This document shows positions 1-6,053 of a stretch of 7,743 nt of DNA, piece after piece. The stretch's first letter is position 1. The number at the start of each line of letters is the position of its first letter. Origin of the DNA: an uncultured Sphingomonadales bacterium (GTDB lineage: Bacteria > Pseudomonadota > Alphaproteobacteria > Sphingomonadales > Sphingomonadaceae); contig CAIWFP010000219.1 in NCBI GenBank assembly GCA_903911985.1, positions 1-7,743 on the forward strand. Reading direction: 5' to 3'. The notes beneath the pieces are model-generated. The model searched no databases. It was given only the letters and a program-made list of their open reading frames with translations, and was not told the origin of the DNA. The translations under genes and the position numbers were made by a program.

Positions 1-37
1 CGTTCTGATTTTGGTTGGGTTGTCAGAGTTTCAGGAT

Positions 38-182
38 AGACTTGGGGGGTGTTACACCCCCAAACCCCCATACCTGTCTTGCTCAGTGCTCACCTGTCAG
101 TGCGGTGCCGCGAAGCGGCTACAAAGCCTGCGGCGCTGCGGCCTTGCGGGAGGTCGAACCGAGGTGCCGCGACGACAGGTAT
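38..182 (+). repeat. Dispersed intergenic repeat, copy 1
   Basis: The outer 42 nt (38-79) match the reverse complement of 5989-6030 at 40 of 42 positions. That block starts AGACTTGGGGGGTGTT and ends CCCATACCTGTCT. It contains a near-perfect palindrome, GGGGGTGT-T-ACACCCCC. An 18-nt core, AGCCTGCGGCGCTGCGGC (125-142), recurs in copy 2 with one change. Between the conserved blocks the two copies differ. The inner end GACAGGTAT (174-182) is the exact inverse of ATACCTGTC (70-78), so the element has short terminal-type inverted repeats. ACCTGTC also appears a second time at 92-98. There is no coding capacity. It is probably a genome-wide intergenic repeat, but I cannot name a described family. 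Confidence 0.7.
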
Positions 183-183
183 A

Positions 184-218
184 CCAAGGCGCCGAGATGC
201 TGACGCATCACGCCTTGG
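184..218. repeat. REP-like palindrome A
   Basis: CCAAGGCG (184-191) pairs perfectly with CGCCTTGG (211-218). Inside, GATGC (196-200) pairs with GCATC (205-209) around the loop TGAC, with a small asymmetric internal loop. The CCAAGG...GATG...CATC...CCTTGG layout is shared with palindrome B 26 nt further on. The arrangement resembles REP elements, which are short extragenic palindromes found near gene 3' ends. The specific family is not identified. Confidence 0.6.
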
Positions 219-244
219 AAATGTTCAGGCGCTACACGGGCTTA

Positions 245-281
245 ACCAAGGTCCGATGAGTCAAGCTCATCGAACCTTGGT
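245..281. repeat. REP-like palindrome B
   Basis: A 16-bp inverted repeat with one mismatch: 245-260 pairs with 266-281 around the 5-nt loop TCAAG. The arms begin ACCAAGGT and end ACCTTGGT, with GATGAG/CTCATC next to the loop. The only unpaired position is C253 opposite A273. It shares its outer CCAAGG/CCTTGG and inner GATG/CATC blocks with palindrome A, so the two form a doublet. No T-run follows on either strand, so it is not a classical intrinsic terminator for yceD, though it could stabilise the mRNA 3' end. Confidence 0.7.
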
Positions 282-331
282 ATAAGGGGTTGCCAAGGGC
301 GAGCTCCTGCGTCTCAACTTTTCCTGACCGC

Positions 332-880
332 CTATTCCGGGTTCTTGCCCTTCAGCGCCGCAAGGGCCGCGAAAGGCCCGGCCAAACCCTCGTCCAGCAA
401 TCCGCGTTCGCGGCGGACGCGTTCGGCATCGGGCCCGGTGGCGAAGGGGTCGATCGCCAGCGCGAGGCTTTGCGCCACCGCCTCGCCCAGATCGAGGCGG
501 TCGCCTTCGAAGGGGATCTCGTCGCAGGCATCGGCGCTGAGCTCCTCCTCCTCGGATACGGGCGCGACCACCGCGTTTTCCGAGAGGAAGCGCAAGGACA
601 GCGGCTCGTCGATCCGCACCGCCAGATCTTCCGCCGAGATCGCGCAGCTTTGGACGATATCGGCCAGCAGCCGCCCGGTCACCACCACCACCTCGCCATC
701 GCGCGCCAGCGAGACGCGCGCGATCAGGCTGCCGATGGACACCAGCAAGAAACGGGTGGTCAGCGCGGCGCATTCGGCCGGTGTGGCGGACAGTTCCAGC
801 TCCCGGCCGTCGATCTTGCGAATATCGATCAGGCGGCTGAACTCGGGTTCGGGCATGTGGGGCGGGGCAAGGTTGGTCAT
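332..880 (-). CDS. yceD: YceD family protein (DUF177), 23S rRNA accumulation factor
   Basis: A 182-residue cytoplasmic protein. The family (PF02620, YceD/DUF177) is needed for normal 23S rRNA accumulation and large-subunit assembly, and in many bacteria the gene sits beside rpmF. Recognisable features are the EFSR motif and Leu-rich start at residues 12-25, the central GRLLADIVQSCAIS block (which carries the family's conserved Cys) and the C-terminal DLGEAVAQSLALAIDPF segment. The ATG start at 880 shares its A with the TGA of the upstream chaperone gene (TGATG), indicating translational coupling. A second ATG at codon 9 (MPEPEF) is an alternative start. The frame stays open upstream to 1645, but that stretch is Arg/Pro-rich and antisense or out of frame to better genes. 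No rpmF follows here, which is a departure from the common arrangement. The stop is TAG at 334-332. Confidence 0.85.
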   Translation of the reverse strand: MTNLAPPHMPEPEFSRLIDIRKIDGRELELSATPAECAALTTRFLLVSIGSLIARVSLARDGEVVVVTGRLLADIVQSCAISAEDLAVRIDEPLSLRFLSENAVVAPVSEEEELSADACDEIPFEGDRLDLGEAVAQSLALAIDPFATGPDAERVRRERGLLDEGLAGPFAALAALKGKNPE

Positions 881-1422
881 CAGGGCAGATCCCGCACAGG
901 AATATCGCCAGCCAGCAGCTGGGCGGGCGCAAGCGCGGCGAGCTGGGCGGTCAGAACGCGGACGGCGGCGGCCAGTGGCTCGGGCCTGGCACGCTCGCGC
1001 AGGGTGACATTGCGGGCAAGGGCCGCGGCCAGCGGGCCATCCTCGCCTTGCGCCAGTGTTTCGCGCAGCACGCCCAGCCGCCCCCCCAGCACGCCCATCA
1101 GCCGGCCGACATGTTTGCCCACCACCAGATCGCCCACGCCCGATTCGCGCAGCTGGCCATCCATGTCGTCCACGAACAATTCGGTAAGGCGCACCGATGG
1201 TATGGCCAGATCCGCCTCGGCCTCCAGACGCAGCAGCACCAGCGCCAGCACCAGCGTGATCGCATCGAAGCGGCCGGGCACGGTGTCGGCGATGCCCAGC
1301 TTGCCATACCAAGCCTTTTCGCGGGCGATTTCCACCACCCGGTGCCACAGGGGGCGGATGGCGGCGTGTTCGTCTGGCCGGGAACCAAACAGCGGGCGAA
1401 GCAGGCGGGTGAGCAGTGTCAT
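880..1422 (-). CDS. Ubiquinol-cytochrome c chaperone family protein
   Basis: A 180-residue protein of the CBP3/UQCC1 family (PF03981). In mitochondria these chaperones bind newly made cytochrome b and help assemble the bc1 complex. The bacterial homologues are inferred to do something similar at the inner face of the membrane. Visible hallmarks are the aromatic-basic stretch around REKAWYGKLGIADTVPGRFD (residues 34-53), the Leu-rich helix after it, and the strongly conserved FVDDMDGQLRESGVGDLVVG block (83-102) followed by KHVGRLMGVLGGRL. No signal peptide is seen. The start at 1422 is the first ATG after an in-frame upstream TGA. Its Shine-Dalgarno is weak, as only a purine stretch lies about 15 nt upstream. 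It is first in a two-gene unit with yceD and divergent from bamE, an order I recall from other alphaproteobacteria. Confidence 0.85.
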   Translation of the reverse strand: MTLLTRLLRPLFGSRPDEHAAIRPLWHRVVEIAREKAWYGKLGIADTVPGRFDAITLVLALVLLRLEAEADLAIPSVRLTELFVDDMDGQLRESGVGDLVVGKHVGRLMGVLGGRLGVLRETLAQGEDGPLAAALARNVTLRERARPEPLAAAVRVLTAQLAALAPAQLLAGDIPVRDLP

Positions 1423-1629
1423 GTGAAAAATGCCATTTCATCTTTATGCGCCGGCCATTAGGGCAGTCTCCGGTCGGGGCTGCATTCAGGGCTGGTTCAA
1501 GCCTTGGGCACCATGCGGCATTGCGATGCGCGCCAAGGGGCCTTAAGGCTCTTGCCGATAGGCAATGGCCGGGCGGCTGGCAATGGGCTGGCCAAGAGAC
1601 TGGCAGTTGCGCCAAGCGGAGCGATAGGG
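1423..1629. promoter_or_regulatory. Divergent intergenic region, chaperone gene/bamE
   Basis: This 207-bp gap must carry the promoters of both divergent units, but I see no confident sigma-70 -35/-10 pair on either strand. It is rich in small dyads: CCTTGG (1502-1507) against CCAAGG (1533-1538) enclosing GCAT/ATGC (1518-1521, 1526-1529); the perfect palindrome GCCTTAAGGC (1540-1549); and TTGCC-GATA-GGCAA (1552-1565). TGGC recurs several times between 1567 and 1610. GGAG at 1618-1621 is the likely ribosome binding site of bamE. Confidence 0.5.
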
Positions 1630-2139
1630 ATGCGAGTGATGGCACGGATGCGATTGGAGATGGCTCTGGCGGCCGGCCTGGTGGTGATGGCGGGCGGTTG
1701 CACCACGACGATCAAGGATCATCGCGGATTTCTCGTCGACGAGACGCTGGTCGACACGGTGGCGCCGGGCGTTGACAACAAGACCTCGGTGGAGCGCACG
1801 CTGGGCCGGCCGACTTTCGTCAGCCAGTTTGGCGACCCGGTGTGGTATTATGTCGCCGTTGATACGCGCCAGCCGCCGTTTCGCGGACCGCATGTGACCA
1901 AGGAAGTGGTGTTGCGGGTGCGCTTTGACGCCAAGGGCAATGTCGCCGCAGTGGACAAGGCCAACGTCGATCACGTCGCCGGCATCAAGCCGGACCACCA
2001 CGCGACCGCCACGCTGGGCCGCAAGCGCGGGTTCTTCGAGGATCTGTTCGGCAATATCGGCACGGTCAGCGCGATTGGCGGCGGCTCGGGCGGGCCCGGC
2101 GGCAGCGGCGGATCAGCGCCTGGTCCCAACGGCAGCTGA
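1630..2139 (+). CDS. bamE: Outer membrane assembly factor BamE (SmpA/OmlA lipoprotein)
   Basis: A 169-residue predicted lipoprotein of the BAM complex, which folds beta-barrel proteins into the outer membrane from its periplasmic face. An N-terminal hydrophobic segment (about residues 9-22) leads to Cys24, the presumed lipidation site. The lipobox AGGC is imperfect because position -3 is Ala rather than Leu. The SmpA/OmlA domain (PF04355) spans about 30-115 with the familiar IKDHRGFLVDETLVDTV, VERTLGRPTFVSQFG and WYYVAVDTRQPPF segments and the VLRVRFDAKGNVAAVDK strand pair. LGRKRGFFEDLFGNIGTV follows, then a Gly/Ser/Pro tail (about 145-169), which I recall as common in sphingomonads. The 1630 start is favoured by GGAG 8 nt upstream. 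In-frame ATGs at 1639 and 1648 are alternatives and would still leave a signal peptide. It is monocistronic or weakly linked to hslV 106 bp downstream. Confidence 0.9.
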   Translation: MRVMARMRLEMALAAGLVVMAGGCTTTIKDHRGFLVDETLVDTVAPGVDNKTSVERTLGRPTFVSQFGDPVWYYVAVDTRQPPFRGPHVTKEVVLRVRFDAKGNVAAVDKANVDHVAGIKPDHHATATLGRKRGFFEDLFGNIGTVSAIGGGSGGPGGSGGSAPGPNGS

Positions 2140-2162
2140 TCTGGCGGGCGCGTTTGGCGCGT

Positions 2163-2192
2163 GATGCGGGCCAGATGCGGGCCAGATGCGGG
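2163..2192 (+). repeat. Short tandem repeat, 11-bp unit
   Basis: GATGCGGGCCA occurs twice in perfect tandem (2163-2173, 2174-2184) and is followed by a third partial copy GATGCGGG (2185-2192). It lies between the bamE stop and the candidate hslV promoter. It may be slippage-generated spacer, or repeated binding sites for a regulator. Nothing in the sequence decides between these. Confidence 0.8.
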
Positions 2193-2204
2193 ATTGACTG
2201 CTGC

Positions 2205-2232
2205 GGCGGGCTGGACAAATCGCCAGCCCGCC
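2205..2232. promoter_or_regulatory. 10-bp perfect dyad upstream of hslV
   Basis: GGCGGGCTGG (2205-2214) and CCAGCCCGCC (2223-2232) are perfect inverted repeats separated by 8 nt. As RNA this is a very stable hairpin, but no T-run follows, so it is a poor intrinsic terminator for bamE. As DNA it overlaps both elements of the candidate promoter at 2211-2238 and could be an operator. It ends 13 nt before the hslV ATG. A 5'-UTR stem-loop affecting mRNA stability has been described for the E. coli hslVU (clpQY) transcript, but whether this one is equivalent is unknown. Confidence 0.55.
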
Positions 2233-2238
2233 CCATAT
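2211..2238 (+). promoter_or_regulatory. Candidate sigma-32 (RpoH) promoter of hslVU
   Basis: CTGGACA (2211-2217) matches the heat-shock -35 consensus CTTGAAA at 5 of 7 positions. After a 13-nt spacer, CCCCATAT (2231-2238) fully fits the -10 consensus CCCCATNT. hslVU is a classical RpoH target in Proteobacteria. Transcription would start about 6-8 nt after 2238, that is, at or next to the ATG at 2246, giving a leaderless or nearly leaderless mRNA. This agrees with the lack of a Shine-Dalgarno. The call rests on pattern matching only. Confidence 0.45.
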
Positions 2239-2245
2239 CCGGGTC

Positions 2246-2872
2246 ATGGATAATTCAGCAAGCAGCCACGGGCTGATCCAGTGGCACGGCACTACCATCA
2301 TCGGCGTAAAAAAGGGCGGGCGTACCGTCATCGCTGGCGATGGTCAGGTCTCCATGGGCAACACCGTGATGAAGCCCAATGCGCGCAAGGTGCGGCGGCT
2401 TGGCGCCAAGGATGAACATGGGGCGGGCCATGTGATGGCGGGCTTTGCCGGGGCCACGGCCGATGCCTTCACCCTGTTCGAGCGGCTGGAGCGCAAGCTG
2501 GAGCAACACGGTTCAAGCAGAGGGGGCGGCCAGCTTTTGCGCGCGGCGGTGGAACTGGCCAAGGACTGGCGCACCGACAAATATCTGCGCAACCTTGAAG
2601 CCCTGATGATCGTGGCAGATAGCCAGACGCTGCTGGTGCTTACCGGAAATGGCGATGTGCTGGAACCCGAGGCGATGGACGGCACCACCATCGCGGCGAT
2701 TGGCTCTGGCGGCATTTACGCGCTGGCCGCCGCCAAGGCCTTGGCCGAATATGAAAGCGATGCCGAGGTGATTGCCCGCAAGGCGATGAAGGTCGCCGCC
2801 GACATCTGCGTCTTCACCAAAGACCGCCTGACGCTGGAGAGCATCGATTCGCCCCAGCCTGACGCCAACTGA
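2246..2872 (+). CDS. hslV: ATP-dependent protease, proteolytic subunit HslV (ClpQ)
   Basis: A 208-residue N-terminal-threonine peptidase that forms a double hexamer capped by HslU and degrades unfolded and regulatory proteins in the cytoplasm. The mature N-terminus should be Thr16 in HG|TTIIGVKK, giving a 15-residue propeptide as in other alphaproteobacteria (E. coli removes only Met). GDGQVSMGNTVMK (31-43) carries the conserved Asp and the region of the active-site Lys. MAGFAGATADAFTLFERLE, AVELAKDWRTDKYLR and LTGNGDV/AIGSGG are family blocks. Compared with the ~176-residue E. coli enzyme there are small loop insertions near residues 54-62, 89-95 and 143-148. No Shine-Dalgarno precedes the ATG (see the candidate promoter). 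hslU starts 18 nt after the stop. Confidence 0.96.
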   Translation: MDNSASSHGLIQWHGTTIIGVKKGGRTVIAGDGQVSMGNTVMKPNARKVRRLGAKDEHGAGHVMAGFAGATADAFTLFERLERKLEQHGSSRGGGQLLRAAVELAKDWRTDKYLRNLEALMIVADSQTLLVLTGNGDVLEPEAMDGTTIAAIGSGGIYALAAAKALAEYESDAEVIARKAMKVAADICVFTKDRLTLESIDSPQPDAN

Positions 2873-2890
2873 CCGGCGAATAGGACATCC

Positions 2891-4191
<1,301 letters not shown>

Positions 4192-4192
<1 letters not shown>

Positions 4193-4617
4193 TGGCCGGG
4201 GTGGTGCGTGAGGGTGCCGAAATGGTCGCGGGGATGAACCCCGTGCTCGACCCTGTGCCTTACGTGTTTTGCACGGATGCGCGGGATGGTGCCCGGGATT
4301 GGAGCGGGGTGTTCCCGCGCGCGCTGGCCCTTTTCCGGGAGGATGAGGGGATCAGTCTCGTGCTGCCGCTGGACGAGGCTCGCGGCTTCGATCTGCCGTG
4401 CGATATGCCGATGCGGCGCATTACATTGGGCGTGTTTTCCGCGCTGGATGGTGTGGGGCTGACGGCGGCGGTGGCGGGGGCGTTGGCGGCGCGGGGCATC
4501 GCCTGCAATGTGATTGCCGCTTTTCACCATGACCATGTATTTGTGCCGCAAGCCGACGCGGATGCCGCCATGGCCGCGTTGCGCCAGTGCCAGGGGAGAA
4601 CCGCCGATGACCAATGA
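4192..4617 (+). CDS. ACT domain-containing protein
   Basis: A 141-residue soluble protein resembling the small stand-alone ACT-domain family (PF10000/PF13840-type, COG3602). ACT domains usually bind amino acids or other small ligands, but the ligand and role of this group are not known to me. Family-like segments are MNPVLDPVPYVFCT (15-28), a middle EGISLVLPLDEA stretch, and the C-terminal RRITLGVFSALDGVGLTAAVAGALAARGI block followed by CNVIAAFHHDHVFVP, with its His-rich strand. The ATG at 4192 overlaps the hslU stop (TGATG) and has no Shine-Dalgarno of its own, so re-initiation is likely. GTG at 4189 and the in-frame ATGs at 4222 and 4234 are alternatives. The latter two would trim only the unconserved N-terminus. 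It overlaps the next gene by 11 bp. Confidence 0.85.
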
Positions 4618-4816
4618 CAGCACGCAAGCCACTACGCCGCCCGACGGGAAATCGCCCTATCGCCTGCTGACGGGCAAGGATGACCACCATTTTTGCCAGC
4701 GCGTGTCGGAGGCTCTGGAACAGGGCTGGCGTCTCTATGGGTCACCCTCGATCACCTTCAACGGCGAACATTGCGTGGTGGCGCAGGCGGTGATCTGGAA
4801 AGGCGCCGCCCACTAG
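4607..4816 (+). CDS. DUF1737 domain-containing protein
   Basis: A 69-residue protein with the DUF1737 signature (PF08410): YRLLTGKDDHHFCQRVSEALEQGWRLYGSP, then a short strand region ending VAQAVIWKG. The fold and length suggest a small single-domain cytoplasmic protein, and its function is unknown. The first ~17 residues are Thr/Pro-rich and look disordered. The start is well supported: AGGGGAG at 4592-4598 lies 8 nt upstream, inside the end of the ACT-domain gene, which it overlaps by 11 bp. It is the last gene of the hslV-hslU-ACT unit. Co-occurrence with hslVU may mean only shared transcription. Confidence 0.85.
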   Translation: MTNDSTQATTPPDGKSPYRLLTGKDDHHFCQRVSEALEQGWRLYGSPSITFNGEHCVVAQAVIWKGAAH

Positions 4817-4825
4817 GCGCCGTCG

Positions 4826-4845
4826 CCCCGGCCCCTCTGGCGGGG
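4826..4845 (+). terminator. Weak candidate terminator after hslVU unit
   Basis: CCCCG (4826-4830) pairs with CGGGG (4841-4845), and CC (4832-4833) with GG (4839-4840), around CCTCT with one bulged G. A second small dyad, GGCGCC (4802-4807, 4816-4821), spans the DUF1737 stop codon. No U-run follows (the next bases are GTGTTGC), so intrinsic termination would be inefficient. It is recorded as the only plausible end signal for the unit. Confidence 0.25.
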
Positions 4846-4847
4846 GT

Positions 4848-4930
4848 GTTGCACAAAAACCGCACTGTCTTGGCAATGTCATGGTGCAACTGCTCACATG
4901 GTTGTGCGGCGCACAATGGCTTGATAGCCA
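4848..4930. promoter_or_regulatory. Cluster of dyads upstream of the TorF-like porin gene
   Basis: Within the 204-bp gap before the porin gene lie GTTGCAC (4848-4854) inverted against GTGCAAC (4884-4890); a perfect 15-nt odd palindrome TTGTGCG-G-CGCACAA (4902-4916); and TGGCT-TGAT-AGCCA (4917-4930). The first two share TTGCAC/TTGTGC-like half-sites. This looks like operator or leader structure for the porin gene, but I could not match it to a named regulator and see no confident promoter hexamers. From 4931 to 5005 I see nothing further. Confidence 0.4.
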
Positions 4931-5020
4931 ATGGGGGACCGAAGCACTCCGCCCACCAAGAGGCGTGAGGCCGCGGTTCGCAGGAAGGAACCCTGAAAGT
5001 TTTTTGAAAGGGCTCCTATT

Positions 5021-5755
5021 ATGAAGATCAAGTTCCTTTGCGCGGTTGCCGCGCTTGCCGTCGTCGCTTCTGCCGAAGTGGCCCACGCCGATGCCGCACC
5101 GGCCTCGGATTTCACCGTCACCGGTAGTGCGGCGATCGTTTCGAACTACAAGTTTCGTGGCATTGCCCAGACTGACAACAAGCCCACCGGCGAGGCGGCG
5201 ATCACGCTGACGCATTCGTCGGGCTTCTATGTGTCGACCTGGGCTGCTGGCAATACCTTCAGCGGCGGCTCTGAGATCGACGTTTACGGCGGCTATGCCC
5301 ACACCTTCAAGGACGGCATCACCCTCGATGGCGGCGTGTATGGCTACATCTACCCGAACGCCAGCTTCAACAATCTGTATGAGTTCTATGCCGACGCTGC
5401 CAAGTCGTTTGGCCCGGTGACCGCCAAGGTTGGCGTGAACTTTGCGCCTGCTCAGCCGTTTTTCACCTTTTACGGCACCAACAGCCACTACAACATGTAT
5501 GAGTTTGCCGAGCTGAGCTATTCCCCGGCCGTGCTGCCCGCGCTGACCGTGCATGGTCACTTCGGTCACACCGGTGGTGGTCTGGACTCCGGCAAGTCCT
5601 ATGAGGACTATACTGCCGGCGTAAGCTACAAGTGGAAGTCGCTGACCTTCGACGTTTCCGCTGTTGGCACCGACCTGTCGACGGCAGACATCGGTTCTGG
5701 CGCGCATCGTCTCGCCAAGAGCGTTGCGGTGTTCTCGATCACCGCTGGCTTCTGA
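5021..5755 (+). CDS. TorF family putative porin
   Basis: A 244-residue predicted outer-membrane beta-barrel of the TorF/Gcw_chp family (PF09694, TIGR02001). The solute carried is not known. A clear Sec signal peptide occupies residues 1-23 (Lys at 2 and 4, a hydrophobic core, then a cleavage site of AHA followed by D24). The mature chain opens with the family hallmark around SNYKFRGIAQTDNKP. Alternating aromatic and small residues follow, as in GGYAHTF, GGVYGYIYP and LYEFYADAAKSFGPVTAKVGVNF. The chain ends in SITAGF, the terminal Phe being the usual BAM-recognition signal. GAAAGGG at 5006-5012 lies 8 nt before the ATG, a good ribosome binding site. The gene stands alone with its own terminator. 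In other sphingomonads I recall relatives near amtB/glnK, but no such genes are here. Confidence 0.9.
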   Translation: MKIKFLCAVAALAVVASAEVAHADAAPASDFTVTGSAAIVSNYKFRGIAQTDNKPTGEAAITLTHSSGFYVSTWAAGNTFSGGSEIDVYGGYAHTFKDGITLDGGVYGYIYPNASFNNLYEFYADAAKSFGPVTAKVGVNFAPAQPFFTFYGTNSHYNMYEFAELSYSPAVLPALTVHGHFGHTGGGLDSGKSYEDYTAGVSYKWKSLTFDVSAVGTDLSTADIGSGAHRLAKSVAVFSITAGF

Positions 5756-5788
5756 TAGTCTGCACTGACTGACGGTTTCGTCACGGAT

Positions 5789-5818
5789 GGGCCGGGGGGC
5801 ATTGCCTCCCGGCCCTTT
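5789..5818 (+). terminator. Rho-independent terminator of the porin gene
   Basis: GGGCCGGG (5789-5796) pairs perfectly with CCCGGCCC (5808-5815). Continued pairing of 5797-5800 with 5804-5807, including one G-U pair, gives a 12-bp stem with an ATT loop. TTTCGTTT follows directly. It starts 33 nt after the porin stop codon. This is a strong, well-formed intrinsic terminator on the plus strand. Confidence 0.88.
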
Positions 5819-5873
5819 CGTTTGCGCGATGGAGTTGTCGGGCAACAAGGTTTTGCAGGGGCTCGCCCCGGCG

Positions 5874-6030
5874 CCTGTCATTGTCGACGTGGCGCGCCAT
5901 TCCAGCCTGGCGCAACAACGCCGCTGCGCCGCAGGCTATTATAAAGATGCTTAGCGGCGATGCGCCATGCAGATGATGGGCGCTACGCAGACAGGTATGG
6001 GGGTTGGGGGGTGTAACACCCCCCGAGTCT
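5874..6030 (-). repeat. Dispersed intergenic repeat, copy 2 (inverted)
   Basis: Read on the minus strand, 6030-5989 repeats the 42-nt end of copy 1 with two changes. The central palindrome here is longer: GGGGGGTGT-A-ACACCCCCC on the plus strand (about 6006-6024). The core GCCGCTGCGCCGCAGGCT (5920-5937) is the inverse of copy 1's 125-142 with one change. CCTGTC (5874-5879) marks the equivalent inner end, less well conserved than in copy 1. Block spacings are similar but not equal (51 vs 45 nt, 58 vs 49 nt). It fills most of the gap between the convergent porin and exporter genes. The remaining bases of the gap (5821-5873, 6031-6053) show nothing else. Confidence 0.65.
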
Positions 6031-6053
6031 ACCGCTTGCCTTAACCTGCCCGC

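Larger units (their letters stand above)
1..331. other. Intergenic region with repeats, no gene
   Basis: No convincing coding frame is present. Short open frames here have no recognisable motif, no clear ribosome binding site, and run across palindromes. The stretch lies downstream of the minus-strand yceD gene. It contains one copy of a dispersed ~145-bp repeat (38-182) and two REP-like palindromes (184-218 and 245-281). Positions 1-37 and 282-331 show nothing I can name. No T-rich intrinsic terminator for yceD is visible, so the palindromes may protect or end that transcript, which is inference. Confidence 0.7.

Noticed and set aside
145..170. tRNA-like T-arm (GGTCGAACC) in the left intergenic region
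   Set aside because: No acceptor stem, anticodon arm or D-arm can be folded around it. It lies inside the dispersed repeat.
290..1426. Long plus-strand open frames antisense to yceD and the chaperone gene
   Set aside because: Their translations are Arg/Ser/Ala/Gln-rich without motifs, as expected of shadow frames in GC-rich DNA.
1502..1538. Third copy of the REP-like palindrome
   Set aside because: The arms are in the opposite order (CCTTGG...CCAAGG) and only six outer bases pair. The resemblance to palindromes A and B is probably chance.
881..1645. A longer yceD frame open upstream to 1645 on the minus strand
   Set aside because: The extra part is Arg/Pro/Ala-rich, lacks family motifs and overlaps the well-supported chaperone gene. 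The 880 start is fixed by the TGATG junction and family length.
4870..4890. Sigma-54 promoter (TTGGCA...TGC) before the porin
   Set aside because: The GG and GC doublets are 12 nt apart instead of the required 10.
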